DNA of 6,542 nucleotides, from assembly GCA_020442235.1 (NCBI GenBank), contig JAGRKQ010000029.1, forward strand, positions 10,365-16,906. Direction: 5' to 3'. Every line of letters begins with the position of its first letter. Positions within the stretch are counted from its first letter, which is position 1. Made by a program: the position numbers and the translations under genes. Below, one piece after another: positions 1 to 6,353 of this stretch. Below the pieces are notes generated by a model that saw only the letters and a program-made list of their open reading frames with translations, did not search any database and was not told the origin of the DNA. This stretch comes from Hyphomicrobiaceae bacterium (lineage in GTDB: Bacteria; Pseudomonadota; Alphaproteobacteria; Rhizobiales; MH13).

Positions 1-1398
1 GAACGGTTTCTTTCCGCAACCCAGCGCGATGCCCGCGAGCGGGCGCGCTACATCATCGGTGGAACCGGCGGTGCGGATGCGGAAGCCCGCACGACGTCCT
101 TCCAGCCGCCACCCGATCCGCAGGCCGATGCGGCGGCGACCGCCAATGGCCCGCGCGCCGGCGCGCGGGATGCCGATCCGCTGACAACAGGCGGGATCGC
201 GCCGGCGGAACGGCGCAGCGAAGGGGAGGGGCCTCCGCGCCGGGCCGGCGAAGAGGCTCCGGAAGAGGATCTGTGGGAGCCGCTCGGCATCCGCACCGGC
301 CGTTTCGTCTGGACGCCTTCGGTCGATATTCTCGCCGGCGTGACCGACAACACCGCGCGTGGCCGCAACGGCGAAGCCGGCCTTGCCATGCGCATTGCGC
401 CGGAAATCACCGTGCGGTCGGACTTTGCCCGCCATGAGGTGACGGCGAGCCTGCGCGGGGCCATCGACGGCTATGGCGACGACAACATCGACCTCGTTCC
501 CGATCTCGACGCCACGGCGAATGTGCGGTTCGATCTTTACGACCCGACGACGCTGACGCTGGGGGCCAGCTGGTCCTGGCGGCAGGAGACGGCAAGCGAT
601 GCCAATGTGCCGAACACCGTCTCGACGCCGGGCGATGAACATGCGGTCGGGCTGACGGCGACGCTGACGCATCTCTTCCGTTCTGTGGAAGCGACGATCA
701 CCACGGCGGTGACGCGCTATTTCTACACCGAATCGACACTGGTCGGCGGCGGCTCGCTCTCCAATGATGACCGCGAGCGAACCGAGGGCACGGTGGGGCT
801 GCGTCTTGCCTATGCCGATCCGGTTCTGTTGCGGCCCTTCATCGACGGCGAGGTCGGGCTTCGGCGCTATGATGTTTCCGCCGATACGGGCGGTTATCGG
901 CGCGGGGCGGAAACCTTTGCGTTGCGCGGCGGCTTCATCGTCGACGATCCGGTTCTGACCGGCGAGCTTTCCGCCGGTATTGCCGGCGAACGCGCTGACG
1001 ACACGCGCCTTGGCGATATTCTGACCTGGACGGTGGATGGGTCGCTGACCTGGCGGGCGACGGCGCTGACCACGGTGACGGCCAGCGCGACGACGAGCAT
1101 CAACGCGACGACGCTGGCCGGATCGGGGGGCAGCATCGCCCATACGCTCGGGTTGTCGGTCCGCCACGCGCTGCGCCGCAATCTCGACGCCAATCTCGAC
1201 CTCACGGCGACGCGCACCGATTATGACGGCACGGGCCGCACGGATGATCTTTTCCTCGCGGCGGCGGGCCTCACCTACCGCATGAACCGCACGCTGGCGC
1301 TGCGCGGTCTTGTCGAGCATGAGCGGCTTTATACGACCGCGACCGGCGAAGGCTATGACGCCACCACCGTTCTGGCGGGGGTGCGCCTGACGCGCTGA
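1..1398 (+). CDS. Outer-membrane beta-barrel protein (BBP2_2-like), 5' end missing
   Basis: The reading frame is open from the first base, so the gene starts before the window and 465 residues are visible; the internal ATG or GTG codons, including the one near 340, are not the real start. Residues about 21-92 are low-complexity, rich in Ala, Pro, Gly and charged residues, and look disordered. From about residue 101 (RFVWTPSVDI) to the end the protein alternates hydrophobic and polar residues in many strands separated by short Asp/Gly/Thr-rich turns, as in a transmembrane beta-barrel. A VTDNTAR segment near residue 115 resembles the start of the barrel in the putative beta-barrel porin 2 (BBP2_2) family, common in rhizobia. 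It would lie in the outer membrane; substrate and role are unknown. The chain ends in VRLTR, without the terminal aromatic residue typical of many BAM-assembled barrels. Barrel class is fairly sure; the family name is from recall, not a search. Convergent with galU. Confidence 0.75.
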   Translation, partial: ERFLSATQRDARERARYIIGGTGGADAEARTTSFQPPPDPQADAAATANGPRAGARDADPLTTGGIAPAERRSEGEGPPRRAGEEAPEEDLWEPLGIRTGRFVWTPSVDILAGVTDNTARGRNGEAGLAMRIAPEITVRSDFARHEVTASLRGAIDGYGDDNIDLVPDLDATANVRFDLYDPTTLTLGASWSWRQETASDANVPNTVSTPGDEHAVGLTATLTHLFRSVEATITTAVTRYFYTESTLVGGGSLSNDDRERTEGTVGLRLAYADPVLLRPFIDGEVGLRRYDVSADTGGYRRGAETFALRGGFIVDDPVLTGELSAGIAGERADDTRLGDILTWTVDGSLTWRATALTTVTASATTSINATTLAGSGGSIAHTLGLSVRHALRRNLDANLDLTATRTDYDGTGRTDDLFLAAAGLTYRMNRTLALRGLVEHERLYTTATGEGYDATTVLAGVRLTR

Positions 1399-1409
1399 GG
1401 CGTCAGGCG
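1384..1409. terminator. Perfect 10-bp hairpin at the barrel/galU convergent junction
   Basis: CGCCTGACGC (1384-1393) and GCGTCAGGCG (1400-1409) are exact reverse complements around the 6-base loop GCTGAG. The loop contains the TGA stop (1396-1398) of the barrel gene, and the galU stop is 8 bases further on. The stem reads the same on both strands, which suits a bidirectional transcript end between convergent genes. No T-run follows on either strand, so it is not a classical intrinsic terminator; it may instead act with Rho or protect mRNA 3' ends. The structure is directly seen; the function is inferred. Confidence 0.6.
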
Positions 1410-1416
1410 ATCCCGA

Positions 1417-2298
1417 TCAGCGCCGTGCGGCGATGATCTTCTTCAGTTCTTCCTGGAAGGCCGGGGCAATGTCCGCGCGGGCCAGCGCATAGGCGACATT
1501 GGCGGCAAGGAAACCCGACTTGGAGCCGCAGTCATAGGTCTGCCCGTCGAAGGGCATGCCGTAGAAGGCCTGGTCGGCCAGGAGCGCGATCATGGCGTCG
1601 GTGAGCTGGATCTCGCCGCCGGCGCCGGTCTCCTGACGCGCCAGAATGTCCATGATCTCGGGCTGGAGGATGTAGCGCCCGGAAATGAAGTGGTTCGACG
1701 GCGCGGTGCCGGGGGCGGGCTTTTCCACCATCTCGGTGATGCGGAAGCCGCTGCCGGCGGTCTCGCCGACGCCGACGATGCCGTAGGAACTGGCGCGTTC
1801 GGGTTCGCACTGCTCGACCGAGATGATGTTGCCGCCGGTTTCCTCATACATTTCCATCATCTGGGCGAGGCAGCCCTTCGGCGCCTGCATGATCATGTCC
1901 GGCAGAAGAAGGGCAAAGGGTTCCCGGCCGACAAGCTCGCGCGCGCACCAGACCGCATGGCCGAGGCCGAGCGGCAATTGCTGGCGGGTGAAGCTCGTGG
2001 TGCCGGCTTCCGGCAGGTCGGCGGCGAGCAGATTGAGCTCGGTGGTCTTGCCGCGATTTTCCAGCGTCGCCTGAAGCTCGGTCTGGACGTCGAAATAATC
2101 CTCGATCACGCCCTTGTTGCGTCCGGTGACGAAGATCAGATGCTCGATGCCGGCTTCGCGTGCCTCGTCGACGACATACTGGATGACCGGCCGGTCGACG
2201 ATGGTCAGCATTTCCTTCGGGACGGTCTTGGTCGCGGGAAGAAAGCGCGTGCCGAGACCGGCCACGGGAAACACCGCCTTGCGAATGCGTGCGTTCAT
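1417..2298 (-). CDS. galU: UTP--glucose-1-phosphate uridylyltransferase (UDP-glucose pyrophosphorylase)
   Basis: This cytoplasmic enzyme makes UDP-glucose and pyrophosphate from UTP and glucose-1-phosphate, supplying glycosyl donors for exopolysaccharide, lipopolysaccharide and other glucans. The 293 residues match the usual bacterial GalU length. The nucleotidyltransferase signature [11 protein letters not shown] is at residues 14-24, followed by PKEM (27-30) and [13 protein letters not shown] (34-46). LLPDM (131-135) carries the expected metal-binding Asp134. EKP is at 192-194, GGEIQLTDA at 227-235 and YDCGSKSGF at 255-263, all typical of GalU. The start is the ATG at 2298 because AGGAAAGG lies 10 bases upstream and the conserved N-terminus ([10 protein letters not shown]) begins right after it. 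An in-frame ATG 17 codons earlier adds only a non-conserved tail. It is divergent from galE, whose enzyme uses its product. All recognised core motifs are intact. Confidence 0.97.
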   Translation of the reverse strand: MNARIRKAVFPVAGLGTRFLPATKTVPKEMLTIVDRPVIQYVVDEAREAGIEHLIFVTGRNKGVIEDYFDVQTELQATLENRGKTTELNLLAADLPEAGTTSFTRQQLPLGLGHAVWCARELVGREPFALLLPDMIMQAPKGCLAQMMEMYEETGGNIISVEQCEPERASSYGIVGVGETAGSGFRITEMVEKPAPGTAPSNHFISGRYILQPEIMDILARQETGAGGEIQLTDAMIALLADQAFYGMPFDGQTYDCGSKSGFLAANVAYALARADIAPAFQEELKKIIAARR

Positions 2299-2308
2299 AA
2301 TGCGTTGA

Positions 2309-2316
2309 CCTTTCCT
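2309..2316 (-). promoter_or_regulatory. Ribosome binding site that fixes the galU start
   Basis: On the minus strand AGGAAAGG lies 10 bases before the ATG at 2298. The upstream in-frame ATG at 2349 would put this site inside the coding region, so it supports the shorter, 293-residue GalU. Confidence 0.65.
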
Positions 2317-2390
2317 GTCGGTTTCGCTCACCGATGCGATGGGGCTCAAACCTTCTTAAAGTCCAACGGTGTTACCGGGGGACTAATGCG

Positions 2391-2406
2391 CGCTTCCAGG
2401 GAAGCG
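2391..2406. repeat. 16-base palindrome in the galE leader
   Basis: CGCTTCC (2391-2397) and GGAAGCG (2400-2406) are exact reverse complements around the 2-base centre AG. It ends 14 bases before the galE ribosome binding site. Such a compact symmetric site could be an operator for a dimeric regulator, but a 2-base centre is too tight for a normal RNA hairpin loop without losing the inner pairs. The repeat is directly seen; no regulator is identified. Confidence 0.5.
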
Positions 2407-2420
2407 TTTCGGCTCAGTTG

Positions 2421-2426
2421 AGGAGG
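2421..2426 (+). promoter_or_regulatory. Strong ribosome binding site that fixes the galE start
   Basis: AGGAGG lies 6 bases before the ATG at 2433, ideal spacing. The earlier in-frame ATGs at 2334 and 2385 lack such a site and precede the conserved GalE N-terminus, so they are rejected as starts. Confidence 0.8.
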
Positions 2427-2432
2427 CGGGAA

Positions 2433-3425
2433 ATGGCTGTTCTGATCACCGGCGGTGCGGGCTATATCGGGTCCCACATGGTTCATGCGCTGCTGGATCG
2501 CGGTGAGGATGTCGTCGTCATCGACAATCTGTCCACCGGCGTCAGAGGCAATATTCCGGCCGATCTGGCCTTTATCGAGGCCGATATCGGCGATCAGCGG
2601 ACCGTGCGCGCCGCCCTGAAGGCGCACAAGGTCGATGCCATCGTGCATTTTGCAGGCTCCATCGTGGTGCCGGATTCGGTTGCCGACCCGCTCGCCTATT
2701 ATCACAACAACACGGTCAAATCGCGTGAGCTGATCGCGGCCGCCGTCGCCGAGGGCGTTGCAAATTTCATCTTCTCCTCCACGGCCGCCGTCTACGGCAT
2801 GCCGAGCGAGAACCCGGTGCGCGAGACCTCGGCCCTGATGCCGATCTCGCCCTATGGCGCCTCCAAGCTGATGACGGAGATGATGCTGGCCGATTCGGCG
2901 AAGGCCTATGATCTCCGCTATACGGCGCTGCGCTATTTCAACGTTGCGGGCGCCGACCCGAAGGGCCGCACCGGCCAGTCGACGCCGCGGGCCACCCATC
3001 TCATCAAGGTTGCCTGCCAGGCCGCGCTCGGCATGCGCACCGGCATGGAAATCTTCGGCACCGATTTCGAGACGCCCGATGGCACGGGCGTGCGCGACTA
3101 CATTCATGTCAGCGATCTCGTCGGTGCGCATGTCAAGGCGCTCGACCGGCTGCGCGGCGGGGCTTCCAGCCTGGTCGCCAATTGCGGCTACGGGCGCGGA
3201 TTTTCCGTGCGCGAGGTCGTCGACACGGTGAAGGCGGTGTCGGGGGTTGACTTCAGGGTAAGCGAAAGCGCCCGCCGCGCCGGCGATCCTGCGGCTCTCA
3301 TTGCGGCCAGCGATCTTGCCCGCTCGGAGCTGGGCTGGGTGCCTGAACTCGACGATCTGGAAACGATCGTGCGCCACGCTTTCACCTGGGAAGCAAAATC
3401 AACGGGCTTGAAGTCCGTCGCCTGA
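2433..3425 (+). CDS. galE: UDP-glucose 4-epimerase (GalE/ExoB type)
   Basis: This cytoplasmic, NAD-dependent short-chain dehydrogenase-type enzyme interconverts UDP-glucose and UDP-galactose, giving UDP-galactose for galactose-containing exopolysaccharide and lipopolysaccharide; in rhizobia this role is called ExoB. The protein has 330 residues, the normal length. The Rossmann glycine motif GGAGYIGS is at residues 7-14, with Asp31 at the end of strand two to bind the NAD ribose. FAG is at 73-75. SSTAAVYG (115-122) supplies the Ser/Thr of the catalytic triad, and YGASK supplies Tyr141 and Lys145. RYFNVAGA (167-174), RDYIHV (221-226) and RRAGDPA (281-287) are typical epimerase blocks. The start is set by AGGAGG 6 bases upstream. 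Divergent from galU, which makes its substrate, so the two may be co-regulated. A related UDP-sugar epimerase specificity (for example UDP-GalNAc or UDP-xylose) cannot be excluded from motifs alone. Confidence 0.93.
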   Translation: MAVLITGGAGYIGSHMVHALLDRGEDVVVIDNLSTGVRGNIPADLAFIEADIGDQRTVRAALKAHKVDAIVHFAGSIVVPDSVADPLAYYHNNTVKSRELIAAAVAEGVANFIFSSTAAVYGMPSENPVRETSALMPISPYGASKLMTEMMLADSAKAYDLRYTALRYFNVAGADPKGRTGQSTPRATHLIKVACQAALGMRTGMEIFGTDFETPDGTGVRDYIHVSDLVGAHVKALDRLRGGASSLVANCGYGRGFSVREVVDTVKAVSGVDFRVSESARRAGDPAALIAASDLARSELGWVPELDDLETIVRHAFTWEAKSTGLKSVA

Positions 3426-3435
3426 GATTCATACT
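3408..3435 (+). promoter_or_regulatory. Possible weak sigma-70 promoter for the transglycosylase gene
   Basis: TTGAAG (3408-3413, preceded by C as in alphaproteobacterial CTTGAC-type -35 boxes) and CATACT (3430-3435) are 16 bases apart, each matching four of six consensus bases. Transcription would begin near 3441, inside the hairpin at 3438-3473. It overlaps the last codons of galE. This is a by-eye match only, and read-through from galE is equally possible. Confidence 0.25.
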
Positions 3436-3437
3436 CT

Positions 3438-3473
3438 CGCCGCAAGGAGCATGGAGCCTCCTGATTTGCGGCG
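3438..3473 (+). repeat. Hairpin between galE and the transglycosylase gene
   Basis: CGCCGCAA (3438-3445) pairs exactly with TTGCGGCG (3466-3473). Inside, AGGAG (3445-3449) can pair with CTCCT (3458-3462), leaving a small asymmetric bulge on the right arm and an 8-base loop. There is no T-run after it, so it is not a classical intrinsic terminator for galE. It may attenuate or stabilise the mRNA, or shape the leader of the next gene: CTCCT could alternatively pair with AGGA at 3479-3482, in the likely ribosome binding site of the transglycosylase gene. The pairing is seen; the role is inferred. Confidence 0.45.
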
Positions 3474-3493
3474 GGACGAGGATTGGACAGGCA

Positions 3494-4732
3494 ATGCGGA
3501 TACGCTTTCTCGGGGCGCTGGGTGCGCTCGGCCTCGCGGCACTGGCTCTGGGGCCGGTGGCGCTGTCGATGAGCGGCGAAGCGCGGGCCGATGCCGGCTT
3601 CCAGCGCTGGGTGCGCGACTTCCGCTCCACGGCGCTGTCCAACGGCGTTTCCGGGGCGACCTATGACCGCGCCTTTGCCGGGGTCACGGAGCCGGACGCC
3701 TCGGTTCTGAGGGCCGCTTCGCATCAACCCGAGTTCACCCGCGCGATCTGGGACTATCTCGACAGCGCCGTTTCCGACACGCGCCTGACCAATGGCCGGC
3801 GGATGCTGGAACGCTATCGCGGCGTGCTCGACGTGATCGAGGCGCGCTACGGCGTCGACCGGCACATCGTCGTTGCCATCTGGGGCATGGAATCGAGCTA
3901 TGGCGCGGTGCTCGACAACCACGACATCGTCAAGCCGGTGATCCGCTCGCTGGCAACCCTTGCCTATGGCGACAGCCGGCGGGCCCGATTCGGGCGCGAG
4001 CAGCTTCTGGCGGCGCTGCGCATCCTGGAACGCGGTCACACGACACCGGACCGCATGACCGGCTCCTGGGCCGGGGCGATGGGCCACACCCAGTTCATTC
4101 CCACCACCTATCTTTCCTATGCGGCCGATTATGAGGGCGACGGGCGGATCGACATCTGGGACAATCCGGCCGATGCGCTGGCCTCGACCGCGCATTATCT
4201 GGCCCGCTCCGGCTGGGTGACGGGCCACACCTGGGGGTATGAAGTGGAGATCCCCGCCGGCTTCGACTGGCGGCTGGCGGATGAATCCACCGAGCGCTCG
4301 CTGGCCGAATGGCAGCGGATCGGGCTCCGGCGCACGGGTGGGCGCACCTTCCCGCGCCCCGAGGACACGGCCAAGCTGATCGCGCCGGCCGGTTCCGGCG
4401 GGCCCGTCTTCCTGATGCTGCGCAATTTCGATGTCATCAAGCGCTACAACAACGCCACGTCCTATGCGCTGGCGGTGGGGCATCTTGCCGACCGCCTTGC
4501 CGGCTATCCCGCCTTTGCCTCCAGCTGGCCGAGGAGTTCGCGGCCCCTGTCGCGTTCGGACACCGAGGAGCTTCAGCGGCTTCTCACCCGGCGGGGCTAT
4601 GACACGGGCGGTGCTGACGGGCGCATCGGCCCGAACACGCGCCGGGCCATTCGCAGCTATCAGGCGGCGGCGGGGCTGACGCCGGACGGCTATGCCGACT
4701 CGCGCTTGCTCAGCCGGCTGCGCGGCGGGTAA
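3494..4732 (+). CDS. Lytic murein transglycosylase, MltB type, with C-terminal peptidoglycan-binding domain
   Basis: This exported enzyme should cleave the MurNAc-GlcNAc bond of peptidoglycan and leave 1,6-anhydro-MurNAc ends, for wall turnover or insertion of envelope machines. Residues 1-32 form a signal peptide: MRIRF, a hydrophobic Leu/Ala/Gly core, then a cut near ARA-DA (32/33). There is no lipobox cysteine, so unlike E. coli MltB it looks soluble and periplasmic. The SLT_2 (MltB) catalytic domain spans about 34-345. WGMESSYG (130-137) holds the predicted catalytic Glu133, and SWAGAMGHTQFIPTTY (191-206), DYEGDGRIDIWDN (212-224) and NNATSYALAVGHLADRL (319-335) are family blocks. PG_binding_1 spans about 353-411, with GGADGRIGPNTRRAIRSYQ (372-390). 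The 412-residue length fits the rhizobial two-domain form. The ATG at 3494 has GAGGA 11 bases upstream and leads straight into the signal peptide. Followed after 11 bases by the DUF459 gene. Confidence 0.93.
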   Translation: MRIRFLGALGALGLAALALGPVALSMSGEARADAGFQRWVRDFRSTALSNGVSGATYDRAFAGVTEPDASVLRAASHQPEFTRAIWDYLDSAVSDTRLTNGRRMLERYRGVLDVIEARYGVDRHIVVAIWGMESSYGAVLDNHDIVKPVIRSLATLAYGDSRRARFGREQLLAALRILERGHTTPDRMTGSWAGAMGHTQFIPTTYLSYAADYEGDGRIDIWDNPADALASTAHYLARSGWVTGHTWGYEVEIPAGFDWRLADESTERSLAEWQRIGLRRTGGRTFPRPEDTAKLIAPAGSGGPVFLMLRNFDVIKRYNNATSYALAVGHLADRLAGYPAFASSWPRSSRPLSRSDTEELQRLLTRRGYDTGGADGRIGPNTRRAIRSYQAAAGLTPDGYADSRLLSRLRGG

Positions 4733-4743
4733 AAGACAAGGCC

Positions 4744-5925
4744 ATGCGCCTTGCCCGACTTCTCATCTTCTGCCTCGGTGTGCTCATCCTCGTCACGGAT
4801 GCGCGGCCTGTGTTTGCGCAGGCCTGGGACATGATCGAGGAACAGCAGGACCGGCAGATCCGCGAACGCGGCGGCGGCAATACCGGGTTGATCGACATGC
4901 TGTTCGGCGGTTCGCGGCGCGAGCGCAGCCGCCGCACGGTCGAGCCGGGAGGCACCGGTTCGCGCGATGCGGTGACCGCCACGCCCCGGATCACACTGAT
5001 CGAAAAGGATGCCGAGGCCGGCGTCGTCGTCGTCATCGGCGATACGCTGGCGACGCAGATCGCCATCGGCCTCACCGAACTTTACACCGACGAGCCCAGC
5101 GTCGTCGTCGAGGATCGCTCGGACGGGGCTTCGGGGCTTGTCAGGACGGACCGGCGCAACTGGTTTGATGCGGTGCCGGAAATTCTGGCAACGCCGCGAC
5201 TGGCGGCGGTGGTCATCGTCGTCGGGCTGAATGACGGGCAGGACCTGCGCGGGGATGACGGCCCGGTGCCGTTCGGAACCGATGCCTGGATGAACGAGTA
5301 TCGCAGCCGGGTTTCCGGGCTTGCTCTGGCGCTCTCCACCCGCGCCGTGCCGATCATCTGGGTCGGGCTGCCGCCGGTGCGTCCGGCACAGCTTGGCGAG
5401 CGGCTGCAACTCATCAACCGGCTCTTGCGCGAAGGCACGCTGGGCACGGCGGCAACCTATGTCGACGTCTTCACCGCCTTTGCCGATGCCAATGGCCACT
5501 ACACCCGCCAGGGGCCGGACATGGACGGGCAGAATCGCAACATGCGCTCCTCGGACGGCATCCACTTCACCAGTGCCGGGCGGGTGCGCTTTGCCCATTT
5601 CGTCGAGCGCTTCATTCCGCGCGGCGCCAATGAACAGCGTCTGGCGGCGCTCGGCATCCAGGCAGCAGTCTATCAGGGCTCGGCGCTTTCGGAGGATGGG
5701 ATCGGGCCGATCGTCAGTCTCGAGGCCGCGCCGGGAAGCGCCATCGCGCTCGATGTCGACCCGGATGAGGTGTTGCCGCGCGATGAGAACGCCGTTGCCC
5801 GGCTGGTTGAGGGACAGGCCCTGCCGACGCTTGCCGGACGTGCGGACGACTTTTCCTGGCCGCCTCAGGCCGCCCTGCCGGCCCGTCCGGCGCAGCATCC
5901 GGCGAACGAGTTCGACGGGCTTTAA
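4744..5925 (+). CDS. Exported SGNH/GDSL-type protein, DUF459 family, with altered nucleophile position
   Basis: Predicted secreted or periplasmic SGNH-fold protein; many relatives are esterases or acetyl-transfer enzymes on cell-wall sugars or polysaccharides, but the substrate here is unknown. Residues 1-25 look like a signal peptide (cut after VFA, before QA). Residues 26-90 are a charged linker with an Arg-rich part (37-64) and a short LIDMLFGG segment (49-56). The SGNH domain spans about 92-291. Block I reads VVVIGDTLA (95-103): Thr101 takes the place of the usual nucleophile Ser. DRSDGASGLVR is at 124-134, GLND (161-164) is the block III Gly-x-Asn-Asp, and DGIHFT (271-276) supplies the expected Asp271 and His274. 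The tail from about 292 is Ala/Pro-rich and probably flexible. It starts 11 bases after the transglycosylase stop, with only AAGG as a weak ribosome site, which suggests an operon with translational coupling. Family call is firm; activity uncertain. Confidence 0.85.
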   Translation: MRLARLLIFCLGVLILVTDARPVFAQAWDMIEEQQDRQIRERGGGNTGLIDMLFGGSRRERSRRTVEPGGTGSRDAVTATPRITLIEKDAEAGVVVVIGDTLATQIAIGLTELYTDEPSVVVEDRSDGASGLVRTDRRNWFDAVPEILATPRLAAVVIVVGLNDGQDLRGDDGPVPFGTDAWMNEYRSRVSGLALALSTRAVPIIWVGLPPVRPAQLGERLQLINRLLREGTLGTAATYVDVFTAFADANGHYTRQGPDMDGQNRNMRSSDGIHFTSAGRVRFAHFVERFIPRGANEQRLAALGIQAAVYQGSALSEDGIGPIVSLEAAPGSAIALDVDPDEVLPRDENAVARLVEGQALPTLAGRADDFSWPPQAALPARPAQHPANEFDGL

Positions 5926-5931
5926 GCCGCT

Positions 5932-6348
5932 TCAGGCCTTGCCTTGGTGGTAACGGGCGAGCCGTTCCTCCAGCGTGCCGGTGTGCAGCTCGAAAAGATG
6001 GTTGTCCGCGTCATAGAAATAGAGCGAGCGGCCTTCGCCGGGAACGCGCGGGCGCGGCGGGCGCAGCTCCAGCCCGAGCCGTTCGATTGCGGTCCGCGCC
6101 GCGTCGAGATCGTCGTCGGTGACCTTGAAGGCGATGTGGTTGTAGCTGCGGGCGGCAAGGCTCTCGCCCTTCATCACCGCCAGCCAGACGCCGCCGATGT
6201 CATAGAAGCGTTCCTCGGCGATCGAGAAACCTTCAGCGCCACTGTCATAAAGCTTTTGCGCCCCCATCACGCCGATCAGGATCTCTTCCATGCGGTCGAG
6301 ATCGCGGCAGATCAGCGTGATGTGGCTGAGGCCCGAGGTCGCGGGCAT
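5932..6348 (-). CDS. fosX: FosX-family fosfomycin epoxide hydrolase (VOC/glyoxalase superfamily)
   Basis: FosX enzymes use Mn(II) to add water to the fosfomycin epoxide and so inactivate this MurA inhibitor in the cytoplasm. The 138 residues match the family length and align by eye over nearly the whole length with Listeria FosX. SGLSHITLI (5-13) gives metal ligand His9, YNHIAF (69-74) gives His71, and DNHLFELH (115-122) gives Glu120. Glu46 in AEERF (44-48) sits at the position of the FosX catalytic base Glu44 of Listeria and Mesorhizobium FosX; FosA glutathione transferases lack this, which favours hydrolase. RPRVPGEGRS (99-108) and GTLEERLARYH (124-134) are also FosX-like. The ATG at 6348 is 5 bases after the gltD stop with no clear ribosome site, so translation is probably coupled to gltD. 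Base composition resembles the neighbours and no mobile element is near, suggesting an intrinsic chromosomal gene. A different physiological substrate is possible, since Mesorhizobium FosX is known to act on fosfomycin only weakly. Confidence 0.9.
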   Translation of the reverse strand: MPATSGLSHITLICRDLDRMEEILIGVMGAQKLYDSGAEGFSIAEERFYDIGGVWLAVMKGESLAARSYNHIAFKVTDDDLDAARTAIERLGLELRPPRPRVPGEGRSLYFYDADNHLFELHTGTLEERLARYHQGKA

Positions 6349-6353
6349 CGGGC

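Larger units (their letters stand above)
2299..2432. promoter_or_regulatory. Divergent galU-galE intergenic control region
   Basis: These 134 bases separate the divergent galU and galE starts, so promoters for both should lie here or just inside the genes. It is the most AT-rich part of the neighbourhood, with the run AAACCTTCTTAAAG around 2348-2361. I could not find a convincing sigma-70 -35/-10 pair on either strand: TTGACC at 2305-2310 has no good partner, and TAAAGT (2357-2362) is only a weak -10 on the plus strand. Two inverted repeats are visible: CGGT-GTT-ACCG (2367-2377) and the palindrome at 2391-2406. The regulatory role is inferred from gene orientation. Confidence 0.5.

Noticed and set aside
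2305..2310. TTGACC as a -35 box on the plus strand
   Set aside because: No acceptable -10 sequence lies 16-18 bases downstream.
2299..2349. Extended GalU N-terminus starting at 2349
   Set aside because: The extra 17 residues are not conserved, and the ribosome site AGGAAAGG would lie inside the coding sequence.
1690..2421. Plus-strand open frame (243 codons) opposite galU and into the intergenic region
   Set aside because: The galU frame has all family motifs; the opposite frame is unrecognisable and explained by codon bias.
2346..3377. Long minus-strand open frame (343 codons) opposite galE
   Set aside because: It is a shadow of galE in GC-rich DNA. Its translation is rich in Arg, His, Gly and Asp, has no recognisable family and conflicts with the fully supported galE frame.
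3451..3666. Small plus-strand frame (71 codons) starting ATGGAG just before the transglycosylase gene, with AGGAG beside it
   Set aside because: The AGGAG ends one base before the ATG, too close to serve as a ribosome site, and both lie within the hairpin. The frame then overlaps the transglycosylase signal peptide out of phase, with no recognisable content.
3188..4483. Minus-strand open frame (431 codons) opposite the end of galE and the transglycosylase gene
   Set aside because: It spans two well-supported genes and the gap between them, has low-complexity Arg/Gly/Ala/His-rich translation, and matches no family I know.
5023..5113. Repeated GTCGTCGTC runs in the DUF459 gene
   Set aside because: They encode Val runs in beta-strands of the SGNH core using the favoured GTC codon, not a functional repeat.
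4690..5898. Minus-strand open frame (402 codons) opposite the DUF459 gene
   Set aside because: The plus-strand frame has a signal peptide and SGNH blocks. The minus-strand frame has none of these and the composition of an antisense shadow.
5932..6348. Possible horizontally acquired resistance cassette
   Set aside because: fosX has the same base and codon style as its neighbours, is tightly packed between chromosomal genes, and has no flanking repeats, integrase or att-like site.
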